Positions 1 through 7,187 of a DNA stretch of 11,500 nucleotides are shown here, piece after piece (position 1 is the first letter of the stretch; each line of letters opens with the position of its first letter). Both the position numbers and the translations under genes were made by a program. A model generated the notes under the pieces. That model saw only the letters and a list, made by a program, of their open reading frames with translations, did not search any database and was not told the DNA's origin. This stretch comes from Noviherbaspirillum sp. (lineage in GTDB: Bacteria; Pseudomonadota; Gammaproteobacteria; Burkholderiales; Burkholderiaceae): the NCBI GenBank assembly GCA_028292785.1, contig JAQGLQ010000402.1:1-11500 (forward strand), given 5' to 3'.

Positions 1-576
1 AATGAAGCGAATCTCAATAGCGGTTACATATTCCAGCAACCGCGTTTGATGCCCTGGCGAACCGTAAAAGAAAACCTGCAGTTCGCACTGCGCGCCGAAC
101 ACGGCCGCAAGCACGCGGACGAGGACCAGCGGATCCAGAAAATACTCGACCTGGTTAATCTTGGCGCTTACGGCGATTTTTACCCGCACCAGATTTCCGG
201 CGGCATGCAGCATCGGGTTGGCATCGCCCGCGCGTATATCCGCGATCCTGATTTCCTGCTGATGGATGAGCCATTCGGCAGCCTGGATGAAATGACCGCG
301 CGCCACCTGCGCTCCGAGTTGGTCGCCACATGGATGCGCGACCAGCGCACGGTGATCTTCGTTACGCACGATATTATCGAAGCGTGTTATCTGGCCGACC
401 GGATCATTATCTATACGCCCAAGCCGACCAGGATCGCATCGGTGATCGAAGTCGATCTGCCGCGGCCGCGTGTTTATGGAAGCAAGGAACTTCACGATGT
501 CGAGGCCAGGGTATTGGCGGTGTTCGAGCAATCGCTTCAGCAGTTCATGGATACAGGCGAGCCGCAAGTGGCGTAA
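1..576 (+). CDS. ABC transporter ATP-binding protein, nitrate/sulfonate/taurine type (5' end outside window)
   Basis: This is the ATPase of an ABC importer of the NrtD/SsuB/TauB family, which works at the inner face of the membrane and powers uptake of small anions such as sulfonates, nitrate or aromatic acids. The reading frame is open from base 1, so the N-terminus and Walker A (GxxGxGKS) lie upstream; about 191 residues of a usual 250-270 are visible. Counting from the first base, the Q-loop FQQPRLMPW is at residues 11-19, the ABC signature ISGGMQHRV at 65-73, Walker B LLMDEP at 86-91, the D-loop SLDE at 94-97 and the switch histidine in VTHD at 121-124. The MPWRTV after the Q-loop is typical of this family. 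The TTG at 46 is internal and not a start. The matching permease and binding protein must lie to the left or elsewhere. It may supply the substrate for the oxygenase downstream, but a 207-base gap separates them. Confidence 0.9.
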   Translation, partial: NEANLNSGYIFQQPRLMPWRTVKENLQFALRAEHGRKHADEDQRIQKILDLVNLGAYGDFYPHQISGGMQHRVGIARAYIRDPDFLLMDEPFGSLDEMTARHLRSELVATWMRDQRTVIFVTHDIIEACYLADRIIIYTPKPTRIASVIEVDLPRPRVYGSKELHDVEARVLAVFEQSLQQFMDTGEPQVA

Positions 577-783
577 CACAAATGGCGTGCCACCTAAGCG
601 GCTGGCTCGATAGAGATAAATGGATTTATAGCAACATCGTTTTCGTGAATTTGCCATATGCATGGAACCGATGCCTTAAAACTGCTTTCTGGCCTACACT
701 TAATATAGAGATAGGCGACAAGCCCGGATAGAGATGTGCTTGTCATCTAAGCGAACTGAACCAAGATATGTGGAGGAGATACG
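577..783 (+). promoter_or_regulatory. Upstream region of the oxygenase operon with an inverted repeat (717-723 / 738-744)
   Basis: This 207-base non-coding gap is AT-richer than its surroundings. It contains the inverted repeat GACAAGC (717-723) and GCTTGTC (738-744), centres 21 bases apart, which is two helical turns and therefore suits a dimeric regulator. AT-rich TACACTTAATAT lies just upstream (695-706) and could supply a -10 element, but I see no convincing -35 box. The oxygenase ribosome binding site GGAGG (772-776) ends the region, 7 bases before the ATG. No hairpin followed by a T-run closes the ATPase gene. The operator role is an inference from position and symmetry; a 7-bp repeat could occur by chance. 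Confidence 0.35.
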
Positions 784-1827
784 ATGTTTGTTAAAAATTG
801 CTGGTATGTCGCAGCCTGGAGTACTGAAGTCTCCGCGACTCCCATGGCACGTACGCTGCTCGGCCAATCCGTCGTACTGTACCGTACTTCATCCGGCGCC
901 GCGGCCGCGCTGGAAAACCGGTGCCCTCACCGTGGCGTGCCTCTTTCCGTCGGTAAAGTCGAGGGCGATTTGCTGCGGTGCGGCTACCACGGCCTCGAAT
1001 TCAACGCGAGCGGAGCGTGCGTAAGTATCCCCGGGCAAGACGTGGTACCGCGTTCTTGCCGTGTCGAAAGTTATCCTGTCGCCGAGCGCGATGCCGTGAT
1101 CTGGATCTGGATGGGCGATCCCGCATTGGCAAACCCGGATGACATCGTGCCTTACCCATGGCACTCAAGTCCGGTATGGAGCTGGAAAGGGGCTGTCTAT
1201 GATTTAGAGTGCAATTTCGAATTAATGAATGACAATCTTCTGGACCTGACCCACCTCGGGTTTGTCCACCTGAACACGATCGGCGGCGATCCGAAAAGCC
1301 ATTCCAATGCCGAGATGAAGACCACCAGGGACGGGCGGCACGTGAGCGTGGTGCGCTGGATGCGCGACGTAACCCCGCCGCAGACGTTCACCAAGAGCGC
1401 GGGTCTCGAAGGACGTATCGACCGTTGGCAAGAGATCGACTTTTATCCGGGAATCATCACCATCTGGGCCGGCGGCCTGCCGACCGGAACCGGCGCCTAC
1501 GAAGGAAACCGGGTCGGCGGTTATCAGTCGCGCATCTTCAACGGCCTGACACCGGAGACGGAAAACACCGTGCATTATTTCTGGTCGGCCGCGCATCATC
1601 ACCGCCACGACGACCCGAAGGTCACCGAGCTGCATTTCTCCCATATCGCCCACGCGTTCGAGGAAGACCGCGCGATTTTAAGTCTCCAGCAAAAGAGCCT
1701 GAACGCCACTTCCAAGAAGCTTGTCGATATCAAGTCCGACGTTGCCGGCCTGCACGCGCGCCGCATCATTCAGGAAATGAGAGCAGCGGAACAGAACCCG
1801 GAAGTGAAAGCCGCGGCGACGGTATAA
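784..1827 (+). CDS. Rieske [2Fe-2S] non-haem iron oxygenase, VanA/TsaM/DdmC type
   Basis: This is the terminal oxygenase of a two-component Rieske monooxygenase. Such enzymes use electrons from a reductase and O2 to demethylate aromatic ethers (vanillate, dicamba) or hydroxylate aromatic methyl groups (toluenesulfonate). The 347 residues match the family's usual 330-355. The Rieske domain is N-terminal, with cluster ligands C47-P-H49 and C66-G-Y-H69. The catalytic domain has the bridging aspartate D154, iron ligands H157 and H162 (in NLLDLTHLGFVH), and a likely third ligand at D295 in FEEDR, spaced almost as in DdmC. The opening NCWYVAAW and the WMGDPA..NPDDIV stretch (109-122) are as I remember them in TsaM/VanA proteins. 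The start is well supported by GGAGG 7 bases upstream. The aldehyde dehydrogenase follows after 9 bases. No VanB-type reductase gene is in view. The substrate is unknown; hydroxylation of a non-aromatic compound is also possible. Confidence 0.92.
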   Translation: MFVKNCWYVAAWSTEVSATPMARTLLGQSVVLYRTSSGAAAALENRCPHRGVPLSVGKVEGDLLRCGYHGLEFNASGACVSIPGQDVVPRSCRVESYPVAERDAVIWIWMGDPALANPDDIVPYPWHSSPVWSWKGAVYDLECNFELMNDNLLDLTHLGFVHLNTIGGDPKSHSNAEMKTTRDGRHVSVVRWMRDVTPPQTFTKSAGLEGRIDRWQEIDFYPGIITIWAGGLPTGTGAYEGNRVGGYQSRIFNGLTPETENTVHYFWSAAHHHRHDDPKVTELHFSHIAHAFEEDRAILSLQQKSLNATSKKLVDIKSDVAGLHARRIIQEMRAAEQNPEVKAAATV

Positions 1828-1836
1828 CCGTACTTC

Positions 1837-3258
1837 ATGATGGAGTTTTCACGCTATTTTGTTGCGGGCAACTGGGTGAAATCCTCCGGTGCCACCGTGT
1901 CGAAAGTGATTAACCCTGCAACGGAAGAGTGCATCGCCGCGGTACGAAGCTGTAGTCAGGCTGATATCGATGATGCATTCGAGAGCGCGCGCGGGGCTTT
2001 CGTATCATGGCGCGTCAGCACCCTCGATCAACGGCGCGCGGTCCTGCGCAAGCTCAGTGACGCGCTTGCGGCCCGTTTGGACGCATTCGTCATGGCGTAC
2101 GTACGGGAAGTCGGTGCGCCGGTTTTTCTGGCGCGCGAAAAACTGGTCCCGATGGCGTCGACGAATCTCGGTTTTATCATCGATGGCATCGACCAGATCG
2201 AGTGGACCGAGCGCATCCGCAATTCAACCGTGGAGAAAACGCCGGCGGGCGTGGTTGCCGCGATCACTCCCTGGAATCATCCTCTCCATCAGATAGTCGC
2301 CAAGTTCGCCGGCGCGGTCGCCGCCGGCTGCGCGATGGTGCTGAAACCGAGCGAGCTTACTCCCGCTGTTGCGCAGCTTTTCGCCGAAGCCGTTGCTGAA
2401 AGCGGATTGCCCGCCGGCGTGTTCAACCTGGTATGGGGCGAGGCCGAAGCCGGCCAGTATCTGACGTCCCACAGGGATGCGGATTTCATTTCCTTTACCG
2501 GCTCGCGGGAAACCGGCGTGAAGGTCATCCAGGCCAGCGCCCCCGATATCAAACGTGTCGCGCTCGAGTTGGGCGGCAAGTCGGCAGCCATTGTCCTTGA
2601 CGATGCCGACATTGAAACCGCCGTGCGCGCCGTACTGCTGCATTGCACGGCGCATTCGGGCCAGACCTGCACATCGCAGGCACGCCTGCTCATTCCGCAT
2701 CGCTTCGCGGCGGCGGTTGAAGAGCAGCTCGTGGCACTCGCGGATGGCGTGAAGATCGGCGATCCACAGGACGAGGAAACACGGCTGGGCCCGGTGTCCA
2801 GTCTTCGGCAGTTCGAGCGCGTCAACGGATACATTGACCTTGCAGTACGGGAAGGGGCTCGGCGGCTGACAGGTGGAGCAGGGCGCGCGCCCGGCTTTGC
2901 GCGCGGGTTTTTCGTTGCGCCTACCGTTTTCGCCGATGTGACTCCCTCGATGACGCTGGCGCAGGAAGAAGTCTTCGGGCCGGTACTGGCATTGATGACG
3001 TATCAGGATGATGACGAAGCGCTGCGGATTGCGAACGGTACCCGCTACGGGCTATCGGGCGCAATCTGGTCAAAAGATGTGGCGCGCGCCAAAGCCTTTG
3101 CCGACGGAATGCGTACGGGACAAGTCATCATCAACGGCGCGCCGCAAAATCTCGCCTCTCCATTCGGCGGCTTCGGCGCGTCGGGAATGGGCCGGGAAAA
3201 CGGGCGATTCAGTATCGAGGCATTTCTCGAACTTAAGTCGGTACAAGCACCCGGATAG
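1837..3258 (+). CDS. NAD(P)-dependent aldehyde dehydrogenase (ALDH superfamily)
   Basis: It oxidises an aldehyde to the acid with NAD(P)+ in the cytoplasm. The 473 residues are a normal family length and the protein looks complete. Visible motifs: oxyanion-hole asparagine N147 in TPWNHP; cofactor-binding K170 in LKPSE; the Rossmann turn FTGSRETG at 220-227; general base E244 in LELGGK; catalytic C278 in GQTCTS; and EEVFGP at 377-382. Start codons ATG 1837 and ATG 1840 are adjacent. Neither has a clear Shine-Dalgarno sequence, which fits translational coupling to the oxygenase ending 9 bases earlier. The pairing suggests it takes either the aldehyde made after methyl hydroxylation (as TsaD does in the toluenesulfonate route) or an aldehyde released by demethylation. 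No alcohol dehydrogenase lies between them, so the first reading would need one elsewhere. The precise substrate cannot be deduced. Confidence 0.93.
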   Translation: MMEFSRYFVAGNWVKSSGATVSKVINPATEECIAAVRSCSQADIDDAFESARGAFVSWRVSTLDQRRAVLRKLSDALAARLDAFVMAYVREVGAPVFLAREKLVPMASTNLGFIIDGIDQIEWTERIRNSTVEKTPAGVVAAITPWNHPLHQIVAKFAGAVAAGCAMVLKPSELTPAVAQLFAEAVAESGLPAGVFNLVWGEAEAGQYLTSHRDADFISFTGSRETGVKVIQASAPDIKRVALELGGKSAAIVLDDADIETAVRAVLLHCTAHSGQTCTSQARLLIPHRFAAAVEEQLVALADGVKIGDPQDEETRLGPVSSLRQFERVNGYIDLAVREGARRLTGGAGRAPGFARGFFVAPTVFADVTPSMTLAQEEVFGPVLALMTYQDDDEALRIANGTRYGLSGAIWSKDVARAKAFADGMRTGQVIINGAPQNLASPFGGFGASGMGRENGRFSIEAFLELKSVQAPG

Positions 3259-3297
3259 AAATTGATAGCGTGAGGTTTTCACCACACGCGGATGGCG

Positions 3298-3324
3298 CGC
3301 TTGCCGCCGCGTCAGGCGCAAGCG
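3298..3324 (+). terminator. GC-rich hairpin after the aldehyde dehydrogenase, possible terminator
   Basis: CGCTTGC (3298-3304) pairs with GCAAGCG (3318-3324). After one bulged C, GCC (3306-3308) pairs with GGC (3315-3317), leaving a six-base loop. It lies 40 bases after the aldehyde dehydrogenase stop, where the oxygenase operon should end. The bases that follow (AACTTTCACGGTTT) contain only short T-runs, so this would be a weak intrinsic terminator or simply a 3' stabilising hairpin. Confidence 0.4.
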
Positions 3325-3388
3325 AACTTTCACGGTTTCGATTTGTCATTTTGTTATCGTCTTATCGGCTTTCACAAATGGAGAAACC

Positions 3389-3472
3389 ATGAAAATAATT
3401 TTATGGATCGTCGGGATTATCTTTCTTATCGGGCTTCTGGTCGTCACCGGCATATTCAAACTCATCTTTTAA
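3389..3472 (+). CDS. 27-residue hydrophobic single-helix membrane peptide (small ORF)
   Basis: ATG at 3389 opens 27 codons ending in TAA at 3470-3472. GGAG (3380-3383) sits 5 bases before the ATG. The peptide starts MKIILWIVGIIF and ends TGIFKLIF. Apart from two lysines (positions 2 and 24) it is almost entirely I, L, V, F, G and W, which makes one membrane-spanning helix with positively charged flanks. This is the composition of known bacterial small membrane proteins that bind and tune transporters or sensors. The locus is AT-richer than the flanking genes. It stands alone in the spacer, between a candidate terminator and a strong stem-loop, and upstream of an ABC importer operon on the same strand. 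I recognise no named family. Conservation in relatives would decide whether it is real; the good ribosome binding site and the non-random composition favour it. Confidence 0.6.
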   Translation: MKIILWIVGIIFLIGLLVVTGIFKLIF

Positions 3473-3520
3473 GGGGCCATCACATTTGCGGCATTAGTGC
3501 CTGCGACAGGGTGGTGATCC

Positions 3521-3556
3521 GCGCATCCCTTCCTCGGATTGAGGGACGGGATGCGC
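3521..3556. terminator. Strong 15-bp stem-loop in the spacer; terminator-like but without a T-tract
   Basis: GCGCATCCC (3521-3529) pairs perfectly with GGGATGCGC (3548-3556). After a single bulged C at 3547 the stem continues for six more pairs (TTCCTC 3530-3535 with GAGGGA 3541-3546, one G-T wobble), leaving the loop GGATT. Neither side is followed by a run of T in the direction of transcription (CGTTCCGTCC downstream on +), so it is not a textbook intrinsic terminator. It could end the small-ORF transcript, stabilise a 3' end, or lie in the leader of the importer operon, whose start codon is 150 bases away. Confidence 0.5.
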
Positions 3557-3705
3557 CGTTCCGTCCAAACGAAAAACGTATACCTGCCATCACAAAAAGT
3601 GTTTTGGACAAACACGGTGTGCCAATGCTCCAATGATTCCGCAGAGACGTTGTAGCGTTCGGTAGCCGGTGATCACTCGTTTTCCAATCAGAAGGAGTCG
3701 CTTGA
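3557..3705 (+). promoter_or_regulatory. Leader/promoter region of the importer operon
   Basis: These 149 non-coding bases must hold the promoter if the operon starts here. I see no clear -35/-10 pair; CGTATACC (3577-3584) is the nearest thing to a -10 and lacks a good partner. There is an 8-base palindrome GTGATCAC at 3669-3676 and a short direct repeat CCAATG (3622-3627, 3630-3635), either of which might be part of a regulator site. The ribosome binding site AAGGAG (3692-3697), 8 bases before the ATG, is strong. Confidence 0.35.
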
Positions 3706-4686
3706 ATGGCACGCATTTTCCATAGGGCCGCAATGGCCGTCATGACCACACTTTGCATCGCGGCGACGGCGCCCGCGGCAGCGCAAGCGAAAGGCAAGCG
3801 CATCGCTTACCTGACCGCTACCACCAGCAACCCGTTCATCGCGGCGCTCGCGTCGACCATCGAGCAGGATGGCACCGCGCAGGGAATGAAAGTCACGGTC
3901 ATGACCAGTCCCTATGACGCCGCGCTGCAAAGCCAGCAGATCAGCGACGCGCTGGCCCAGAAATTCGATGCACTGGTCATCACGCCGGTCGCCGAGCGCG
4001 CCATCCTTCCAGCGCTGAATCTGGCGAAAAAGGCCGGCGTCCCGGTATTCCTGGTCAATTCGCCGATCGCTAACGGCAATGAAGATCTCTACATGTCGTT
4101 CATCGGCGAGGATCATGTGGAACTTGGCCGGCTTACCGGCGAAGCGCTGAGCCAGGCCCTGAAGGGCCGTTCCAATCCGAAAGTCGCCCTGGTGACCGGT
4201 TCGCTGGCCGAAGGCGTGGCGCCGCGCAGATTGCAAGGCTTCAAGGCGGCGCTCGCGGCGCATCCGGAGATCAAGATCGTCGCGACTGAAGATGCGAAAT
4301 GGGACACGGCCGCGAGCGAACGCATCGCCGGCCAGCTGTTCGCGCGCTTTTCGGCGCAGGGCGGGCTGGATGCGGTGTACGGCATGGCCGACAACGTAGC
4401 CCACGGCGTGATTCAGGCGGCCAAGGCGGCCAACGTTCCGCTCGGTACCGGCAAGGGCCAGCTGGTCGTCGTCAGTTCCAACTGCATGAAGTTCGGCGTC
4501 GACCACATCCGCAACGGGCTGCAATACAGTACCGCGACCCAGATGCCGGTACGCACCGGCAAGGCTGCGATCGCGACGGTCGCCACCCATTTCGACGGTA
4601 AGCCGGTCGTCAAGAATAACTACCTCAAAATGGCGGCGATCACAAAAGACAATCTCGCCGAATACGCGGCAGCCTGCACTTACTGA
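3706..4686 (+). CDS. Periplasmic sugar-type substrate-binding protein of an ABC importer (RbsB-like, Peripla_BP_4)
   Basis: It captures the importer's substrate in the periplasm and delivers it to the two permeases encoded downstream. The protein has 326 residues. Residues 1-28 form a signal peptide: an R/H-containing start, a hydrophobic core, and a signal peptidase I site after AQA (K29 begins the mature protein). There is no lipobox cysteine, so it should be soluble. The mature part begins KRIAYLTATTSNPF; the T-x-x-NPF turn is the ligand-pocket element of RbsB-type proteins. Two alternating Rossmann-like lobes follow, with DALVITPVAE (about 90-99) and the lobe-crossing VTGSLAEGVAPRRLQGF at about 164-180. 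A strong AAGGAG lies 8 bases upstream of the ATG. The ATPase starts 9 bases after the stop. The family carries pentoses, hexoses, polyols, autoinducer-2 and related small ligands; the two amidohydrolases in the operon suggest a nitrogen-containing ring compound instead, but this is inference. Confidence 0.9.
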   Translation: MARIFHRAAMAVMTTLCIAATAPAAAQAKGKRIAYLTATTSNPFIAALASTIEQDGTAQGMKVTVMTSPYDAALQSQQISDALAQKFDALVITPVAERAILPALNLAKKAGVPVFLVNSPIANGNEDLYMSFIGEDHVELGRLTGEALSQALKGRSNPKVALVTGSLAEGVAPRRLQGFKAALAAHPEIKIVATEDAKWDTAASERIAGQLFARFSAQGGLDAVYGMADNVAHGVIQAAKAANVPLGTGKGQLVVVSSNCMKFGVDHIRNGLQYSTATQMPVRTGKAAIATVATHFDGKPVVKNNYLKMAAITKDNLAEYAAACTY

Positions 4687-4695
4687 GTCGGCCGC

Positions 4696-6216
4696 ATGTC
4701 TGTTCCTGTTCTGGAAGCCCGCGGCGTCGGTAAACGCTTCGGCCCGCTGGAGGCGCTGAAGAGTGTCTCGTTTTCCATCGGGCGCGGCGAGATCCGTGCC
4801 CTGTGCGGCGAAAACGGTGCCGGCAAGAGCACCCTGGTCAAGCTGTTGACGGGCGTGTACCGGCCCGACGTCGGCGCGATTCATGTGGATGGGGAGGCGC
4901 GCGACTATAAAAGCTCGCGCGATTCCCAAGCCGACGGCATCGCCTTCGTATCGCAGGAACTCAGCATCGTTCCGCATCTCTCGATCCTCGACAATATCTG
5001 GCTCGGCCATAAGGATGTCCCGCTGTTCCATCGGCGCAAGCATCTGCGCGAGCGCGCGGCGGATGCGCTGCAAATGGTCGGCCTCGCGCATCTGCCGCAG
5101 GGCTTGCCGGCCGGCAAGCTGTCGCTCGGCGAACGCCAGCTGGTCGAGATCGCGCGCATGCTCGCGCGCGACGCTCGCGTGCTGTTGCTGGACGAGCCGA
5201 CGGCGACGCTGAGCGAACATGAAATCGAAAGGGTCTTCACGGCGCTGCGGCGGCTGCGCGATTCGGGCAGGTCGGTGATTTTCATCACGCATCGCCTGGC
5301 CGAGGTGTTCGATATCTGCGATTCGGTGACCGTGCTGCGCAACGGCGCCGAGGTGGCGACGCTCGCCATCGATGCGGTCGAGCGCGACAGCCTGGTTGAA
5401 ATGATGCTCGGACGGCCCCTGGAGCAGATGTATCCCTTGCCGGGCCAGCCCTGGAGCGACGCCGGGATCGATGTCGTCGGCTTAAGCGTGCCCGGGAGCG
5501 TGCACGGGCTTTCCTTCAGCGCCAAACGCGGCCAGATCGTTTGCCTGGCGGGGCAGATCGGCTCGGGAGCGGCGGAGGCGGTGCGCTCGCTCGCGGGGCT
5601 CACATATAACGCCACCGGAAAAATCCTCGTCAACGAACGCATGGTGCGGCCCGGCTCGGTGCACGAGGCGATGGCCGCGAACATCCGCTTCGTCTCGGAA
5701 GACAGGGCGGCCGAGGGCGTGTTCCTTACGCTGCCGGTGCGGGCCAACCTGCTGGCGACGCAGCTGGACCGGGTCAGCAGGCTTGGCATCATGTCACACG
5801 GCGACGTCGGGCGCCGCGCGGTCGGCATCTGCCGGCAAGTCAAGATCGATACGGCCAGGCTGCCTTCGCGCGCCGGCAATCTCAGCGGCGGCAACCAGCA
5901 AAAAATCGCGATAGGACGATCGCTTACCGACGATCCCAGCGGCGTTCTCCTGATGAACGAGCCGACCCGCGGAGTCGATGTCGGAGCCCGTGCCGAGATT
6001 TACGAACTGATGCGGCAATTCTGCGCCCGGGGTTATTGCGTGGTCATGATGTCCACCGATATCGAGGAAGTGGTCGGCATGGCCGATGTCGTGGTGACGA
6101 TGTACCGCGGGCGCAAAGTGGCCGAGTACACGCGGGCAGATTTTTCCCGCAAACGGATTCTGGCGGACATTACCCATGCGTCCGCCGCAACAGCAGGCAC
6201 GGCAGGTATGGCATGA
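4696..6216 (+). CDS. Sugar-type ABC importer ATPase with two nucleotide-binding domains (RbsA/MglA/XylG-like)
   Basis: A single 506-residue polypeptide carries both ATPase domains of the importer, the usual design and length for ribose-type systems. Domain 1 has Walker A GENGAGKST (38-46), signature LSLGERQ (142-148), Walker B LLLDEPT (163-169) and switch H199. Domain 2 has a degenerate Walker A, GQIGSGAAE (286-294), lacking the lysine, then signature LSGGNQQ (396-402) and LLMNEPTRGVDVG (418-430). A degenerate second P-loop and a missing switch histidine are normal in this family. The Walker B aspartate of domain 2 is replaced by N421, a variant I believe also occurs in some homologues. The start has no strong Shine-Dalgarno sequence and follows the binding-protein stop by 9 bases, so coupling is likely. 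Its TGA overlaps the ATG of the first permease. Confidence 0.94.
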   Translation: MSVPVLEARGVGKRFGPLEALKSVSFSIGRGEIRALCGENGAGKSTLVKLLTGVYRPDVGAIHVDGEARDYKSSRDSQADGIAFVSQELSIVPHLSILDNIWLGHKDVPLFHRRKHLRERAADALQMVGLAHLPQGLPAGKLSLGERQLVEIARMLARDARVLLLDEPTATLSEHEIERVFTALRRLRDSGRSVIFITHRLAEVFDICDSVTVLRNGAEVATLAIDAVERDSLVEMMLGRPLEQMYPLPGQPWSDAGIDVVGLSVPGSVHGLSFSAKRGQIVCLAGQIGSGAAEAVRSLAGLTYNATGKILVNERMVRPGSVHEAMAANIRFVSEDRAAEGVFLTLPVRANLLATQLDRVSRLGIMSHGDVGRRAVGICRQVKIDTARLPSRAGNLSGGNQQKIAIGRSLTDDPSGVLLMNEPTRGVDVGARAEIYELMRQFCARGYCVVMMSTDIEEVVGMADVVVTMYRGRKVAEYTRADFSRKRILADITHASAATAGTAGMA

Positions 6217-7187
6217 GCACTTCTCCTTCTTTTCTCTCCGCTTCCCGGTTTGGCGGTTCGCGCGCGCAGCCGATCCGCGTTTCGCTGTCCGCGGCCGCCA
6301 GCGGCGCGGCACTGCTCGGACTGCTGGTGGTCGCGTGGCTCACGCCGGGCTTCACCAGCCTGCCGAGCCTGATTGCGCTGACCGGAACGATCTCGCTGAT
6401 CGGCTGCATCGCGATCGGCATGACTTTCATTACCTTGAGCGGAAACGTCATGGCGTTTTCGCTGGGGGCGACCTGCGCCGCCAGCGCGATGATCGTTTCC
6501 TGGATCTCGGCGTCGGGTCTGGCGGCGGCGGTCGCGGCCGGCATCGTTTTTTCGACGATGCTCGTCGGCCTGCAGGGACTGATCATCGGCTGTTTCCGGG
6601 CGAATCCGCTGATCGTGAGCATCGCCTTCCTCAGCCTGATTCTTGGGGCGGCCCAATTCTTCGTGGGCGGCGAGTCGATCTATGCCGACAACGCGGCGAT
6701 GTCGCCGTTGAAGCTGCCGGTCTTCGGCGTGCCGGTCGCAGCGGTGGTTTTCGTGCTGGCGGCGATCGCCGGCGAACTGGTGCTCCGGTACACACGCTTC
6801 GGCCAGCACGTGATATTCGTGGGCAGCAATCCCGACGCGGCGACGGCGGCCGGCTTGCGGACCTGGCGCACGGTTGCCGCTTGCTATGCGTCAGCCGGGC
6901 TTTTCACCGGGCTGTCGGGCGTCCTGATTGCCGCGCGTTTCGGTTCGGGCAGCATGGAATTCGGCGTGGGCTACGACTACAGCGCCATCGCGGCGGTGCT
7001 GGTCGGCGGCACCGCCATCGGAGGCGGCCAGGGATCGGTGCTGCGCACCGTGCTCGGCGTGACGGTGATCGCCGTGCTGCAAAGCCTGCTGCTGCTGCAT
7101 GGCTTTGACACGCAGTATCAGTACCTGCTGACCGGGGTCATCGTGCTCGGTGCGATCCTCTTGCAAGCGAAGGGACGCGCATCATGA
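6213..7187 (+). CDS. ABC importer permease 1 (RbsC-like, BPD_transp_2)
   Basis: This inner-membrane subunit forms half of the importer's translocation pore. The start is the ATG at 6213, overlapping the ATPase stop in ATGA, and gives 324 residues, typical for RbsC-type permeases. An in-frame start at 6036 would add 59 residues that duplicate ATPase coding sequence in another frame, so it is rejected. Hydrophobic segments recur from about residue 30 to 317. The family's cytoplasmic-loop signature is clear: RYTRFGQHVIFVGSNPDAA (192-210), then AGLFTGLSGVLIAAR (228-242) and AIAAVLVGGTAIGGGQG (258-274). The conserved DLSVG element of RbsC near residue 75 is altered here (LSGNVMAFSLG), whereas permease 2 keeps it, so the two probably form an asymmetric heterodimer. 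Its stop overlaps the next ATG by four bases. Confidence 0.92.
   Translation: MSTSPSFLSASRFGGSRAQPIRVSLSAAASGAALLGLLVVAWLTPGFTSLPSLIALTGTISLIGCIAIGMTFITLSGNVMAFSLGATCAASAMIVSWISASGLAAAVAAGIVFSTMLVGLQGLIIGCFRANPLIVSIAFLSLILGAAQFFVGGESIYADNAAMSPLKLPVFGVPVAAVVFVLAAIAGELVLRYTRFGQHVIFVGSNPDAATAAGLRTWRTVAACYASAGLFTGLSGVLIAARFGSGSMEFGVGYDYSAIAAVLVGGTAIGGGQGSVLRTVLGVTVIAVLQSLLLLHGFDTQYQYLLTGVIVLGAILLQAKGRAS

Noticed and set aside
740..769. TTGTCA ... AGATAT as a promoter for the oxygenase
   Set aside because: The start site it implies would fall in or after the ribosome binding site at 772-776, leaving no room for a normal leader.
3292..3636. 114-codon + frame through the spacer
   Set aside because: No ribosome binding site or family features; it overlaps two hairpins and the better small ORF in another frame.
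3688..5292. 534-codon open frame on the minus strand across the binding protein and ATPase
   Set aside because: It is antisense to two clearly recognised genes, is rich in Arg/His/Asp/Ala as expected for a GC-rich shadow frame, and shows no domain motif or ribosome binding site.
4905..5894. 329-codon minus-strand frame inside the ATPase gene
   Set aside because: Ser/Arg/Pro-rich shadow of the ATPase with no recognisable fold.
6036..6212. Longer start for permease 1
   Set aside because: The extra 59 residues lie over conserved ATPase sequence and do not resemble a permease N-terminus; ATG 6213 has the usual ATGA overlap.
6033..6809. 258-codon minus-strand frame over permease 1
   Set aside because: Composition is almost all charged residues with Gln and Ala repeats, typical of the antisense of a hydrophobic permease gene.
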